From positions 1-43,268 of the forward strand of contig JAFARE010000035.1 in assembly GCA_019245575.1 (NCBI GenBank): a stretch of DNA of 43,268 nt, written 5' to 3'. The number at the start of each line of letters is the position of its first letter. Position 1 is the stretch's first letter. The notes below the pieces were generated by a model. The model was not told the origin of the DNA and ran no database searches. It saw only the letters and a program-made list of their open reading frames with translations. Positions 16,111-23,243 of the stretch are shown piece by piece. A program made the position numbers and the translations under genes. This DNA comes from Candidatus Dormiibacterota bacterium. Lineage in GTDB: Bacteria > Chloroflexota > Dormibacteria > Aeolococcales > Aeolococcaceae.

Positions 16111-16749
16111 ATGGAGGGGTCGCACGCTCTGGACCTGGCCAGCGCGCCAGTCGACAACGACGACCGCTGCATGGTGCCCGGCTGCGAGGAGCAGAGCGGC
16201 ATCCGCTGCAACTACATCGACTGGCGCGGCAGGGCCTGCCGCACCTCCTGGTGCTTCGCGCACTGGAAGCTGGTGCGGGGCAAGCCGTACTGCCGCCGCC
16301 ACGCCACCGTCATCGAGGGGCTGGACGGCGAGCACGCCGTCGGGGGCCTGCCTGACCTGACCAACCGGGCCGCGTCGCTGGCCGCCTGGATGGGCCGCGA
16401 GCTGGAAGCGCCGGTGCGCGCGCTCCTGCAGAACGCCGGCCCGGAGGGAAGCCGCGTGATCAGCGAGCCGCTGCGACCCGCGCTGGCGCCGGGCGCCGGA
16501 CGGCGCTGGCAGCGCGCCTGGACGCTGGCTGACGACTCGGGTGTGCTCAACCGCGTGAGCGTCGAGGTCGAGGAGCACGACGACAGCGAGGTCGTGGTGC
16601 GCGTCGACGGCAGCGTGATCGGCCAGGGCATCCCGCCGTGGATCCAGGGCGGCACCGGCTCCGAGGAGGAGCGGCGCGATTTCCGCGAGGCGATCGCGCA
16701 CTCCATCGAGCAGGTCATCAGCGGCCGGGAGTTCGTCCGGGTCCTGTAG
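16111..16749 (+). CDS. Cys/His-cluster protein of unknown function
   Basis: The 212-residue protein has an N-terminal cluster of Cys and His that probably binds one or two zinc ions: CMVPGC (Cys20, Cys25), Cys34, then RACRTSWCFAHW (Cys43, Cys48, His51) and YCRRH (Cys60, His63). The remainder is acidic, with a helix AASLAAWMGRELEAPVRALL and a beta-rich C-terminal part (RVSVEVEEHDDSEVVVRVDG). I do not recognise the family. The zinc cluster suggests nucleic-acid or protein binding; nothing indicates catalysis. It follows a receiver-only response regulator in the same direction after a hairpin, and converges on the Grx-TrxR gene 10 bases beyond its stop. Confidence 0.8.
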   Translation: MEGSHALDLASAPVDNDDRCMVPGCEEQSGIRCNYIDWRGRACRTSWCFAHWKLVRGKPYCRRHATVIEGLDGEHAVGGLPDLTNRAASLAAWMGRELEAPVRALLQNAGPEGSRVISEPLRPALAPGAGRRWQRAWTLADDSGVLNRVSVEVEEHDDSEVVVRVDGSVIGQGIPPWIQGGTGSEEERRDFREAIAHSIEQVISGREFVRVL

Positions 16750-16759
16750 GCGCGGAGGC

Positions 16760-17974
16760 TCAGTCCTCCGGGTGCACGGCGATCTCGTGGTGCTGCTGCA
16801 GGTATTCGCGCACCGCGAGCAGGGCTGCGATGCCGTCGCCCACGGCACTGCCCAGCTGCTTGGTCGAGCCTCGCCGGACATCGCCGGCGCAGTACACGCC
16901 CTGCAGTGAGGTGCGGAATCCGCCGCTGTCGGCCACGAAGCCCCGCTCGTCGAGGTCGATGGTGCCGCGCAGGAACGCCGTGTTGGGGTCAAGGCCGACA
17001 AAAACGAACGCCGCGCGCGGTGTGAACGTCTGCTCGTCGCCGGTGGTTCGGTCGCGCACGCGCACCGCCTCGAGCTTGCCGGTGCCGCGCAGCTCAACGA
17101 TCTCCGTGTTCAGCTGCACCACGAACCTCGGGTCGTTGTTCACCTTGTCCTGCAGCAGCTGCGACGCGGTGAGCGCCGGCCCCCGCTGCACGACCCGGAT
17201 GCGCTGTGCGAAGCGCGTGAGGAACATGCCCTCCTCGAGCGCGGAGTTGCCGCCGCCGATGACCATGAGCTCCTCGGCGCCGCGGTAGAACGGCCCGTCG
17301 CAGGTGGCGCAGAAGTGCACGCCCGCGCCGATGAGGTCGTCCTCGCCGGGGACGCCCAGACGCCGGTACGAGGAGCCGGTGGCGATGAGCGCGGCGTGCG
17401 CCGACACCTCCTGGCCGTTGGCCAGGTGGAGGCACACATCACCGGCCTCGACCTCGTCGATGCTGATGCTCTCCACGCTCACCGCGCTGAGCAGCTCCAC
17501 GCCGTAGCGCCGCGCCTGCGCGATGAAGCGCTCCGCCAGGTCAGAGCCGCCGACGCCCTCGGGGAATCCCGGGTAGTTGTCGATCCGCTCGGTGACCCCG
17601 GCCTGGCCGCCGAGGCCGCTGCGCTCGACGATCAGCGCGTCGATGCCCTCCCGCGCGGCGTAGATCGCTGCCGAGAGACCCGCGGGTCCGCCGCCGATGA
17701 TCGCGAGGTCGTACGCGCCGCGCTGCGCCTCGAGATTGAGCCCCAGCTTGCGCGCCAGCTCTTCGTTGGTCGGCTCCAGCAGGTGGCTGCCGTCGGCGAA
17801 GACGATCGTGGGGATGGTGCGCCCGCCGCCCTGCAGCTCTTCCACGTACTGCAGGCCGCCGGCGTCCTGGTCGATGTCGACCCAGGCGTAGGGCACGCGC
17901 TGCTCCGCGAGAAAGCGCTTGGCGCGCTTGCAGTCGGGGCACCACGGGGCGCCGTAGACGGTGATGTCGGCCAC
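16760..17974 (-). CDS. Glutaredoxin-thioredoxin reductase fusion protein
   Basis: The 404-residue flavoprotein has an N-terminal glutaredoxin-like domain (about 1-80) with active site WCPDC (Cys12, Cys15) and the TIPTIVF cis-Pro block, joined to a thioredoxin-reductase domain: FAD motif IIGGGPAG (94-99), redox CATC (Cys222, Cys225), and second FAD motif YCAGDVR. The fusion would pass electrons from a pyridine nucleotide through FAD and CATC to its own Grx disulfide, then to substrates. The nucleotide-binding part is unusual: GGGNSALEE replaces the common GGGDSA.E, and QRGPALT stands where NADPH enzymes have HRRxxxR. The GTG at 17974 follows a strong GGAGGA Shine-Dalgarno. It follows the TlpA lipoprotein gene. 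Confidence 0.94.
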   Translation of the reverse strand: MADITVYGAPWCPDCKRAKRFLAEQRVPYAWVDIDQDAGGLQYVEELQGGGRTIPTIVFADGSHLLEPTNEELARKLGLNLEAQRGAYDLAIIGGGPAGLSAAIYAAREGIDALIVERSGLGGQAGVTERIDNYPGFPEGVGGSDLAERFIAQARRYGVELLSAVSVESISIDEVEAGDVCLHLANGQEVSAHAALIATGSSYRRLGVPGEDDLIGAGVHFCATCDGPFYRGAEELMVIGGGNSALEEGMFLTRFAQRIRVVQRGPALTASQLLQDKVNNDPRFVVQLNTEIVELRGTGKLEAVRVRDRTTGDEQTFTPRAAFVFVGLDPNTAFLRGTIDLDERGFVADSGGFRTSLQGVYCAGDVRRGSTKQLGSAVGDGIAALLAVREYLQQHHEIAVHPED

Positions 17975-17988
17975 GCGTCGTCCTCCAG

Positions 17989-18495
17989 TCAGATCAGATG
18001 GTCGAGATCCGCGCTCACGCCGGCCACGGTGCCGAGGCAGCGGTGCACGATGGTGCCCTGCGCGTCGACCACAATCAGGGTTGGTGGCGCAGTCACGTCG
18101 TAGGCGGCGCTGATCTGCGAAGCCGAGTCGTTGACGCTGGGATACGCGACTCCATAGTCGCGCTCAAAGGCGGCGGCGGACGCGTTGTCGTCGCGCATGT
18201 CCACACCCAGGAAGACGACCCCTCGGGGCGCGTACTCGGCGTAGAGCCGGTTGACGTCGGCCTGCTCCGCCCGGCAGGGGGCGCACCACGAGCCCCAGAA
18301 GTCGATCACCACCGGGTGGCCGTGGACCGACGTCCAGGAGAACCGCGAGCCTGTGACCGTGGCCGCGTCGATCGCCGGTGCGGTGGAGGTCCCCGGCTGC
18401 GGGCAGGTGTCGGACACGGACTGCTGTAGACCGCATGCGGCGAGCGCCGGCAGCACGGCGAAGAGCGTGGCGATGCGGAGGCCTACGGGGCGCAT
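17989..18495 (-). CDS. TlpA-like thioredoxin lipoprotein
   Basis: The 168-residue product has a signal peptide ending in lipobox LAAC (Cys21) and a thioredoxin fold with redox motif WCAPC in VVIDFWGSWCAPCRAEQ and a cis-Pro in APPTLIVVD, so it is an outer-surface thiol-disulfide protein of the TlpA/ResA group. I chose ATG at 18495 because a TACGAT -10 ends 8 bases upstream; a longer frame to 18537 would put that box inside the gene. It lies 14 bases upstream of the Grx-TrxR fusion in one leftward unit, though the two act on opposite sides of the membrane. It is divergent from the histidine kinase gene. Confidence 0.93.
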   Translation of the reverse strand: MRPVGLRIATLFAVLPALAACGLQQSVSDTCPQPGTSTAPAIDAATVTGSRFSWTSVHGHPVVIDFWGSWCAPCRAEQADVNRLYAEYAPRGVVFLGVDMRDDNASAAAFERDYGVAYPSVNDSASQISAAYDVTAPPTLIVVDAQGTIVHRCLGTVAGVSADLDHLI

Positions 18496-18503
18496 TCGCG
18501 GCC

Positions 18504-18509
18504 ATCGTA
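18504..18509 (-). promoter_or_regulatory. Putative -10 box of the TlpA lipoprotein gene
   Basis: TACGAT on the minus strand ends 8 bases before the ATG at 18495 and decides this start over the upstream ATGs. Confidence 0.5.
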
Positions 18510-18587
18510 GAGACATGCGGCGGCGCGACCGGCGCAACAGGCGGGTAACGGTCGGGAACCGCGGCGAGCCGGTTCACGGCCGCTGGA

Positions 18588-18593
18588 GATAAT
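18588..18593 (+). promoter_or_regulatory. Putative -10 box of the histidine kinase gene
   Basis: GATAAT, one base from the consensus TATAAT, ends 9 bases before the GTG at 18603. The transcript would be leaderless or nearly so. Confidence 0.5.
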
Positions 18594-18602
18594 CGCCGGG
18601 TC

Positions 18603-19442
18603 GTGACCTCTCGACCGCAGACGCGTCCGGCCGCGGGCGCCGTGCTCGGTGATGCGCCGGCGGAGCGCATCGCGCGGCTCGAGCAGCGCGTGCGCGAGCT
18701 CGAGGACGAGCTCGACCAGGCGCGCGCCCGGCTGCTCCGCTTGACCGAGGTCAGCGAGGCGAAGAGCCAGTTCCTGAACATGGCCTCGCACGAGCTGCGC
18801 GGACCGCTGACCGTGCTCACCGGCCACCTGTCGCTGCTCGAGGACGGCGCCTTCGGTGAGGTGCCGGAGCGATTCGCGGGCACGTTCCCGGCCATGAACG
18901 CGCGGCTCGCGGAGATGGAGAGCTTCATCAACGCGATGCTCGAGGCCTCGCGTCTCGACGACGACCGCCTCCACCTGCTGCGCAGCACCGTCGAGCTGCG
19001 CAGCATCGTCGAGGAGGCGATGCAGCGCAACGAGCTGTTCCTCAGCCCGGGACAGCACCTGGTGCTGGACGCGTCGCCGGTGCCGCTGCTCGTCGACGTG
19101 GACCGCGAGCGCGTGGTGCTGACGCTGAGCAACCTCATCAACAACGCGATCAAGCACTCGGTGCGCCACACCGACGTGCGCGTGGAGATCACGGCCGGCG
19201 ACGGCGTCGCATCGGTCAGCGTTGTCGACCAGGGCATCGGCATCGCCGCCGAGCACCTGCCCATCCTCTTCACGCGCTTCGGGCGCGTGCGCAGCGACCC
19301 CGCGGTCGCGCGGCTGTCCGGGACCGGGCTCGGTCTCTACCTCGCCCGCGAGTTCGCGCGCGCCCACGGCGGCGACATCACGGTCGTCACCGCGGAAGGA
19401 GAAGGCTCAACCTTCACCCTGACGCTGCCGCTCGCCGCATAG
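18603..19442 (+). CDS. Cytosolic sensor histidine kinase
   Basis: The 279-residue protein has no membrane segment. Residues 20-55 form a charged coiled coil (ERIARLEQRVRELEDELDQA). The HisKA block ASHELRGPLTVL holds the phosphorylated His63; the HATPase part shows the N box (NLINNAIKHS), G1 (DQGIGI), an F box (LFTRFGR) and G2 (GTGLGLYLA). It should autophosphorylate and pass phosphate to a receiver protein; its signal input is not visible, as no PAS, GAF or sensor domain is present. The receiver-only protein at 15585 is the only response regulator nearby. GTG start 9 bases after GATAAT. Confidence 0.94.
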   Translation: MTSRPQTRPAAGAVLGDAPAERIARLEQRVRELEDELDQARARLLRLTEVSEAKSQFLNMASHELRGPLTVLTGHLSLLEDGAFGEVPERFAGTFPAMNARLAEMESFINAMLEASRLDDDRLHLLRSTVELRSIVEEAMQRNELFLSPGQHLVLDASPVPLLVDVDRERVVLTLSNLINNAIKHSVRHTDVRVEITAGDGVASVSVVDQGIGIAAEHLPILFTRFGRVRSDPAVARLSGTGLGLYLAREFARAHGGDITVVTAEGEGSTFTLTLPLAA

Positions 19443-19687
19443 TCCTCGCAGCGCGGGCGGCATGCCGATATCGGTAGGTATTACCTGCGAGGACGGTGCT
19501 GCCCTGCGCGGGAGTCGCGTTCGAGCCCCGCTGGGGCTCGCCGCTCTATCTCGGCTCGCCCTGCGCACCGAGCCGTTCCGGCTCGCCTCCGAAAGCTCCC
19601 GCTCCGGGCAGCATCGTCCTCGCCGTGACACATGCCGTGACGACACGGCTGCCACCCGCGCGCTCGGTTGCGGCGCGCGCGGCAGCA
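19442..19687. other. Gene-free structured gap of about 246 bases
   Basis: No credible ORF is found. It begins right after the histidine-kinase stop with a 10-bp inverted repeat (GTCCTCGCAG at 19442-19451 and CTGCGAGGAC at 19485-19494) whose 33-base loop contains the self-complementary CCGATATCGG (19466-19475). A second perfect hairpin with arms CGAGCCCC (19522-19529) and GGGGCTCG (19533-19540) follows. GGCTCGCC also recurs in this stretch. The MDMPI gene ends at 19688 on the other strand, so this is the convergent space between two genes and could hold a bidirectional terminator or a small RNA. Confidence 0.45.
19522..19540. terminator. Candidate terminator hairpin
   Basis: Eight-bp perfect stem CGAGCCCC/GGGGCTCG around GCT, between convergent genes. 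No T-run follows, so the terminator call rests on position and stem only. Confidence 0.35.
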
Positions 19688-20518
19688 TCAGGGTGTGCTC
19701 GCGACGTCCTCCAGGATGCGGCGTCCGAGCGTGATGTCGCCCTCGAGTGTGACGCGCTCGCGGGCGAGGGGGTCGTCCGCCCGGCCGCAGCCGAGCACCG
19801 TCAGCGTGTTCATGTCGAGCCGCATCGTCGTGGTGGCGGCGCCATTGGCGGGGTCGGTGACTCGCGGCCTGCGCTCCGCGAACGCGATGAGGCGGCGGGA
19901 TGCACCGGGTCCCGTGATGTCGAGGAGCACGGTCGTGCCGTCCGGTGGGGAGAGGCGTTCCGCGGTGCGGCGTCCCATGCCGCGCACGAGCATCTCCTGC
20001 GAGTGCAGGCCGGCGAGGCTGTCGAAGTCGCCGGGTCGGCCAAGCGCGCGGCGCAGGTCCTGCTCGTGGCACCACAGATCGAAGATGCGGATGGTCAGCT
20101 GGCGCGCGAGCGTCGTCGGTCCGAAGAACAGGCCGGTGGCCTCGCTCTCCATGTCCGCGTCGGTCACGCGGTCGAGCCTCTCCAGGCGGATCGCCGTCAC
20201 CTCGCGGTACTCCCGCAGCAGGTCCGCGGGCGGCCAGGCGCGCCGGTAGTCCACGCCGCTCTCGGTCCATTCGCCCATCGGACTGAGCACGTGCGCCAGC
20301 CCCTTGGGGATGCGATGCTCCGGCGCCTCGCGCCCGATGAGCAGTGACTCCAGCGCTGACACGTGCGCGACGACGTCGCGCACCGACCAGCCGGGACAGC
20401 CCGTCTCGCGGTCCCACTCGTCGCCCTGCAGCGGGGCGACCAGGGTCTCGATGTGCCCCAGCGTCTCTCGGTATGCGGTGCGGAACCCGTCCGCGGAGCG
20501 GAGCAGCGTGTCAGGCAC
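19688..20518 (-). CDS. Maleylpyruvate isomerase-like (MDMPI N-terminal domain) protein
   Basis: The 276-residue protein has the TIGR03083-type pattern of mycothiol-dependent maleylpyruvate isomerase-like proteins: a four-helix bundle with PGWSVRDVVAHVSALESLLIG, a WCHEQDLRRALGRP helix near the middle, and a beta-rich C-terminal domain of the MDMPI_C or SCP2 sort. Members occur widely in actinobacteria and often have unknown substrates, with thiol cofactor use inferred. The start is a GTG at 20518, chosen because TACCCT ends 9 bases before it. It is divergent from the NrtR-like gene, with 39 bases between starts and two facing -10 boxes. Confidence 0.88.
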   Translation of the reverse strand: MPDTLLRSADGFRTAYRETLGHIETLVAPLQGDEWDRETGCPGWSVRDVVAHVSALESLLIGREAPEHRIPKGLAHVLSPMGEWTESGVDYRRAWPPADLLREYREVTAIRLERLDRVTDADMESEATGLFFGPTTLARQLTIRIFDLWCHEQDLRRALGRPGDFDSLAGLHSQEMLVRGMGRRTAERLSPPDGTTVLLDITGPGASRRLIAFAERRPRVTDPANGAATTTMRLDMNTLTVLGCGRADDPLARERVTLEGDITLGRRILEDVASTP

Positions 20519-20527
20519 GGCGCGGTG

Positions 20528-20533
20528 AGGGTA
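20528..20533 (-). promoter_or_regulatory. Putative -10 box of the MDMPI-like gene
   Basis: TACCCT on the minus strand ends 9 bases before the GTG at 20518. Confidence 0.45.
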
Positions 20534-20542
20534 GCGCGTTGC

Positions 20543-20548
20543 GACAAT
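20543..20548 (+). promoter_or_regulatory. Putative -10 box of the NrtR-like gene
   Basis: GACAAT ends 9 bases before the GTG at 20558. It lies within TTGCGACAA (20540-20548), a small near-palindrome that could be part of a regulator site. Confidence 0.4.
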
Positions 20549-20557
20549 CGCCGTGAC

Positions 20558-21271
20558 GTGAGCAACCGCATCACCGCTCGCAACTCCGCCGGGTTCACCG
20601 CGCCCGCCGGAATGACCGCGGTGCCGGTGGTGCTCGCGCCGCTGTCGGGACGCCTGCACGTGCTGCTGGTGCCGCGCAGCGAGGACCCCTTCGCCGGCAC
20701 CTGGGTGCTGCCCGGCGGGTTCATGAGCCCCGATGAGCGGCCCGAGGAGACGGCGCAGCGCAAGCTGACGGAGAAGACCGGCGTCGGCGCCGTGTATCTC
20801 GAGCAGCTGCAGTCGTACGCGGACCCGGACCGCGATCCGCGCGGCTGGATCCCCACCATCGCGTACCTGGCGCTCATCGACGCCGCGGTGCTGCGTCCCG
20901 ACGAGCACGGTGCGCGCTGGGTGCCCGTGGATCGGCTACCGGCGCTGGGCTTCGACCACGCTCGCATCGTCGCCGACGGTGTCGAGCGGCTGCGCGGCAA
21001 GCTGTGGTGGTCCAACATCGCGGTGGGGCTGCTGCCCGAGCGATTCACCATGCCGCAGGCCCGGCGCGTGTTCGAGGCGATCAGCGGTGTGACCTACGAG
21101 CCGTCGAACTTCCGGCGTGAGCTGGAGCAGTCCGGACTGGTGCGCGCGACAGGGCGCACGGTGCGTGGCGGACCGGGCCGCCCGGCGGCGCTGTACGAGT
21201 TCGCCGACCGGCGGCCCGCGTGGAGCCTGCGCCGCTCGCGCCCGCCGGCGACCGTGCGGCACCGCACATGA
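20558..21271 (+). CDS. NrtR-type Nudix/winged-helix regulator of NAD metabolism
   Basis: The 237-residue protein has an N-terminal Nudix fold (about 15-140) and a C-terminal winged-helix region (about 150-225, with TYEPSNFRRELEQSGLV). NrtR proteins repress NAD biosynthesis genes and release DNA on binding ADP-ribose. The Nudix helix GGFMSPDERPEETAQRKLTEKTGV departs from GX5EX7REUXEEXGU: REU is RKL and EE is EK, so the catalytic glutamates are altered, as expected for a sensor rather than a hydrolase. It begins an operon with pncB (ATGA overlap) and pncA, the genes it would control. GTG start follows GACAAT by 9 bases. Confidence 0.9.
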   Translation: MSNRITARNSAGFTAPAGMTAVPVVLAPLSGRLHVLLVPRSEDPFAGTWVLPGGFMSPDERPEETAQRKLTEKTGVGAVYLEQLQSYADPDRDPRGWIPTIAYLALIDAAVLRPDEHGARWVPVDRLPALGFDHARIVADGVERLRGKLWWSNIAVGLLPERFTMPQARRVFEAISGVTYEPSNFRRELEQSGLVRATGRTVRGGPGRPAALYEFADRRPAWSLRRSRPPATVRHRT

Positions 21272-22620
21272 GCGAGCCGCGCGCGCTCACGTGCGAGTCG
21301 TACGCGCTCTTCTGCGACGAGTACGAGCTCACCATGGCGCAGTCGTTCTGGCGGCACCGCCAGAACGGTCGTGTGTGCTTCGAGGTGACCGTGCGCCACC
21401 TGCCCCCGGGCCGCGGCTACCTGGTGGTCGCGGGCCTGGAGCAGGTGCTCGCGCAGCTGTGTGGTCTGCGGTTCAGCGATGCCGACCTCGCATACCTGGA
21501 GCGCATCGGGTTCGAGCCCGGCTTCACCGCGTTCCTGCGCGGTCTGCGGTTCACCGGCGACGTGCACGCCATCGCCGAGGGCACGGTCGCCGGCGCGGGC
21601 ACGCCGCTGCTGCGCGTCACCGCGCCGCGCATCGAGGCCATGCTGGTCGAGAGCGCATTGCTCGCGATCGTCAACCATCAGACGAGCATCGCGAGCAAGA
21701 CGGCGCGCGTCGTCGCCGCAGCACGGGGGCGCGACGTGTGGGACTTCTCCCTGCGCAGGGTGCACGGACCGGAGGCCGGGCTCGCCGTGGCGCGCGCCGC
21801 ATACATCGCCGGCGCCGCGGGCACTGCCACCGAGGTCGCCGGCCAGCGGCTCGGCATTCCCACGTCGGGCACGATGGCGCACCACTTCGTGATGGCATTC
21901 GGCCCGGATCGCGAGCAGCAGGGGTTCGAGCAGTTCCTGCGCGACTATCCCGGGCGCGCCACGCTGCTAGTCGATACGTACGACACGCTGCGCGGCGTCG
22001 ACCACGCGATCGCAGCGTCGCGCTCGACCGGCGTGGCGCTCACCGGGGTGCGCATCGACTCGGGCGACATCGCGTCGCTGGCGAAGGCCGCGCGTGCGCG
22101 GTTTGACGCCGCCGGCATGCCCGGGGTGCGCATCCTCGCCTCGGGGGACCTGGACGAGCACCGCATCACCGAGCTGCTGGACGCCGGTGCGCCGGTGGAC
22201 GCCTTCGGCGTTGGGACGATGCTGGGGACCTCGTACGACGCACCGGCGCTGGGCGGCGTATTCAAGCTGGTGGCGCAGGAGGAGGACGGCGCGCTGCAAC
22301 CGGTGATGAAGCGCAGCGCCGGCAAGCTCACCGACCCTGGCGTGCACCAGGTGTTTCGCACCGCCGACGGCGACGTCGTGGGCATGGACGGCGAGGGCGT
22401 CGACGGAGAGCCGCTGCTGCGCCAGGTGATGCGCGGCGGTGTGCCGGGCGACATCCCATCGCTCGACGCCGGCCGGCTGCACTGCGCGGCGCAGCGCGCT
22501 CGGATACCGGATGCGCAGGCGCGGCTGATTGATCCCGCGCCCTGGCCCGTGCGGCGCAGCCCGCAGCTCGAGGCGCTGCGAGACAGACTGGGAGGCGACG
22601 GTGACCGGCGGGATGCGTGA
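21268..22620 (+). CDS. pncB: Nicotinate phosphoribosyltransferase
   Basis: This enzyme makes nicotinate mononucleotide from nicotinate, PRPP and ATP in the Preiss-Handler NAD salvage route. The 450-residue product has family blocks TCESYALFCDEYELTMAQSFW at the N-terminus, LLAIVNHQTSIASKTARVV, DFSLRRVHGPEAG (the phosphorylated-His region), GTMAHHFVMAF, LVDTYDT, IRIDSGDI-like VRIDSGDIASLAK, and FGVGTMLGTSYD. ATG at 21268 overlaps the NrtR stop as ATGA, which indicates translational coupling. Its last 20 bases overlap the nicotinamidase gene. Confidence 0.96.
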   Translation: MSEPRALTCESYALFCDEYELTMAQSFWRHRQNGRVCFEVTVRHLPPGRGYLVVAGLEQVLAQLCGLRFSDADLAYLERIGFEPGFTAFLRGLRFTGDVHAIAEGTVAGAGTPLLRVTAPRIEAMLVESALLAIVNHQTSIASKTARVVAAARGRDVWDFSLRRVHGPEAGLAVARAAYIAGAAGTATEVAGQRLGIPTSGTMAHHFVMAFGPDREQQGFEQFLRDYPGRATLLVDTYDTLRGVDHAIAASRSTGVALTGVRIDSGDIASLAKAARARFDAAGMPGVRILASGDLDEHRITELLDAGAPVDAFGVGTMLGTSYDAPALGGVFKLVAQEEDGALQPVMKRSAGKLTDPGVHQVFRTADGDVVGMDGEGVDGEPLLRQVMRGGVPGDIPSLDAGRLHCAAQRARIPDAQARLIDPAPWPVRRSPQLEALRDRLGGDGDRRDA

Positions 22621-23212
22621 GGCGTCGAGTGGCGCGAGACGCGTCGCGCTGCTCGCCGTGGACGTGCAGCATGACTTCCTGCCCGGCGGATCGCTGGCCG
22701 TGCCGTACGGGTTCGCGGTGGTGGGGCCGCTGCTGCAGCTCGCCACCCACGCCGGCGTCGTCGTCGCGACGCGCGACTTCCATCCCGCTGACCACTGCAG
22801 CTTCAGCGCGCAGGGCGGCCCATGGCCCGCGCACTGCGTGATCGGCACCGAGGGCGCCCGCATCCATCCCGACATCGATGCCATCGCCGACATCGTGGTC
22901 AGCAAGGGAACCGATCCCGCCGTTGAGGCGTACTCCGGATTCGACGGCACCGGCCTCGATGCGATGCTGCGCGCGCTGGGCGTTGAGCGCGTGCTTGTCG
23001 GCGGGCTCGCCACCGACTACTGCGTGCGCGCCACGGTGCTGGCCGCGCGCGACGCCGGCCTCGACACCACCGTCGTGCGCGACGCTGTCCGGGCCGTGGA
23101 TGTGCACGACGGCGACGGCGGCCGCGCGATCGAGGAAATGCGTGCTGCGGGCTGCGGCATCGCCACGCTGGCCGACTTCACGAAGGCGGCTCCGGTCCGC
23201 GGCGTAGACTGA
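22601..23212 (+). CDS. pncA: Nicotinamidase
   Basis: It hydrolyses nicotinamide to nicotinate and ammonia, supplying the PncB substrate. The 203-residue protein shows the isochorismatase-like triad Asp21 (AVDVQHDF), Lys102 (VSKGTD) and Cys141 (ATDYCVRAT), and metal ligands Asp59, His61 and His65 in RDFHPADH. The GGLATDYCV block and HCVIGTEGA segment fit PncA. GTG at 22601 was chosen because GGGAGG lies 5 bases upstream; an in-frame ATG at 22613 is the alternative. The gene overlaps pncB by 20 bases, completing the NrtR-PncB-PncA salvage operon. Confidence 0.95.
   Translation: MTGGMREASSGARRVALLAVDVQHDFLPGGSLAVPYGFAVVGPLLQLATHAGVVVATRDFHPADHCSFSAQGGPWPAHCVIGTEGARIHPDIDAIADIVVSKGTDPAVEAYSGFDGTGLDAMLRALGVERVLVGGLATDYCVRATVLAARDAGLDTTVVRDAVRAVDVHDGDGGRAIEEMRAAGCGIATLADFTKAAPVRGVD
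23205..23210 (+). promoter_or_regulatory. Putative -10 box for the aldolase-like operon
   Basis: TAGACT overlaps the last codon and the first base of the stop codon of pncA and leaves a leader of roughly 25 bases to the ATG at 23244, in which CGAGGACC could act as a weak Shine-Dalgarno. Confidence 0.35.
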
Positions 23213-23243
23213 GCCCTTCGCATCCAATCTCGAGGACCGTCAG

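Noticed and set aside
19506-19545. tRNA-like TTCGAGCCCC segment
   Set aside because: The flanking bases do not form a T-arm stem, and no anticodon or acceptor arm is nearby.
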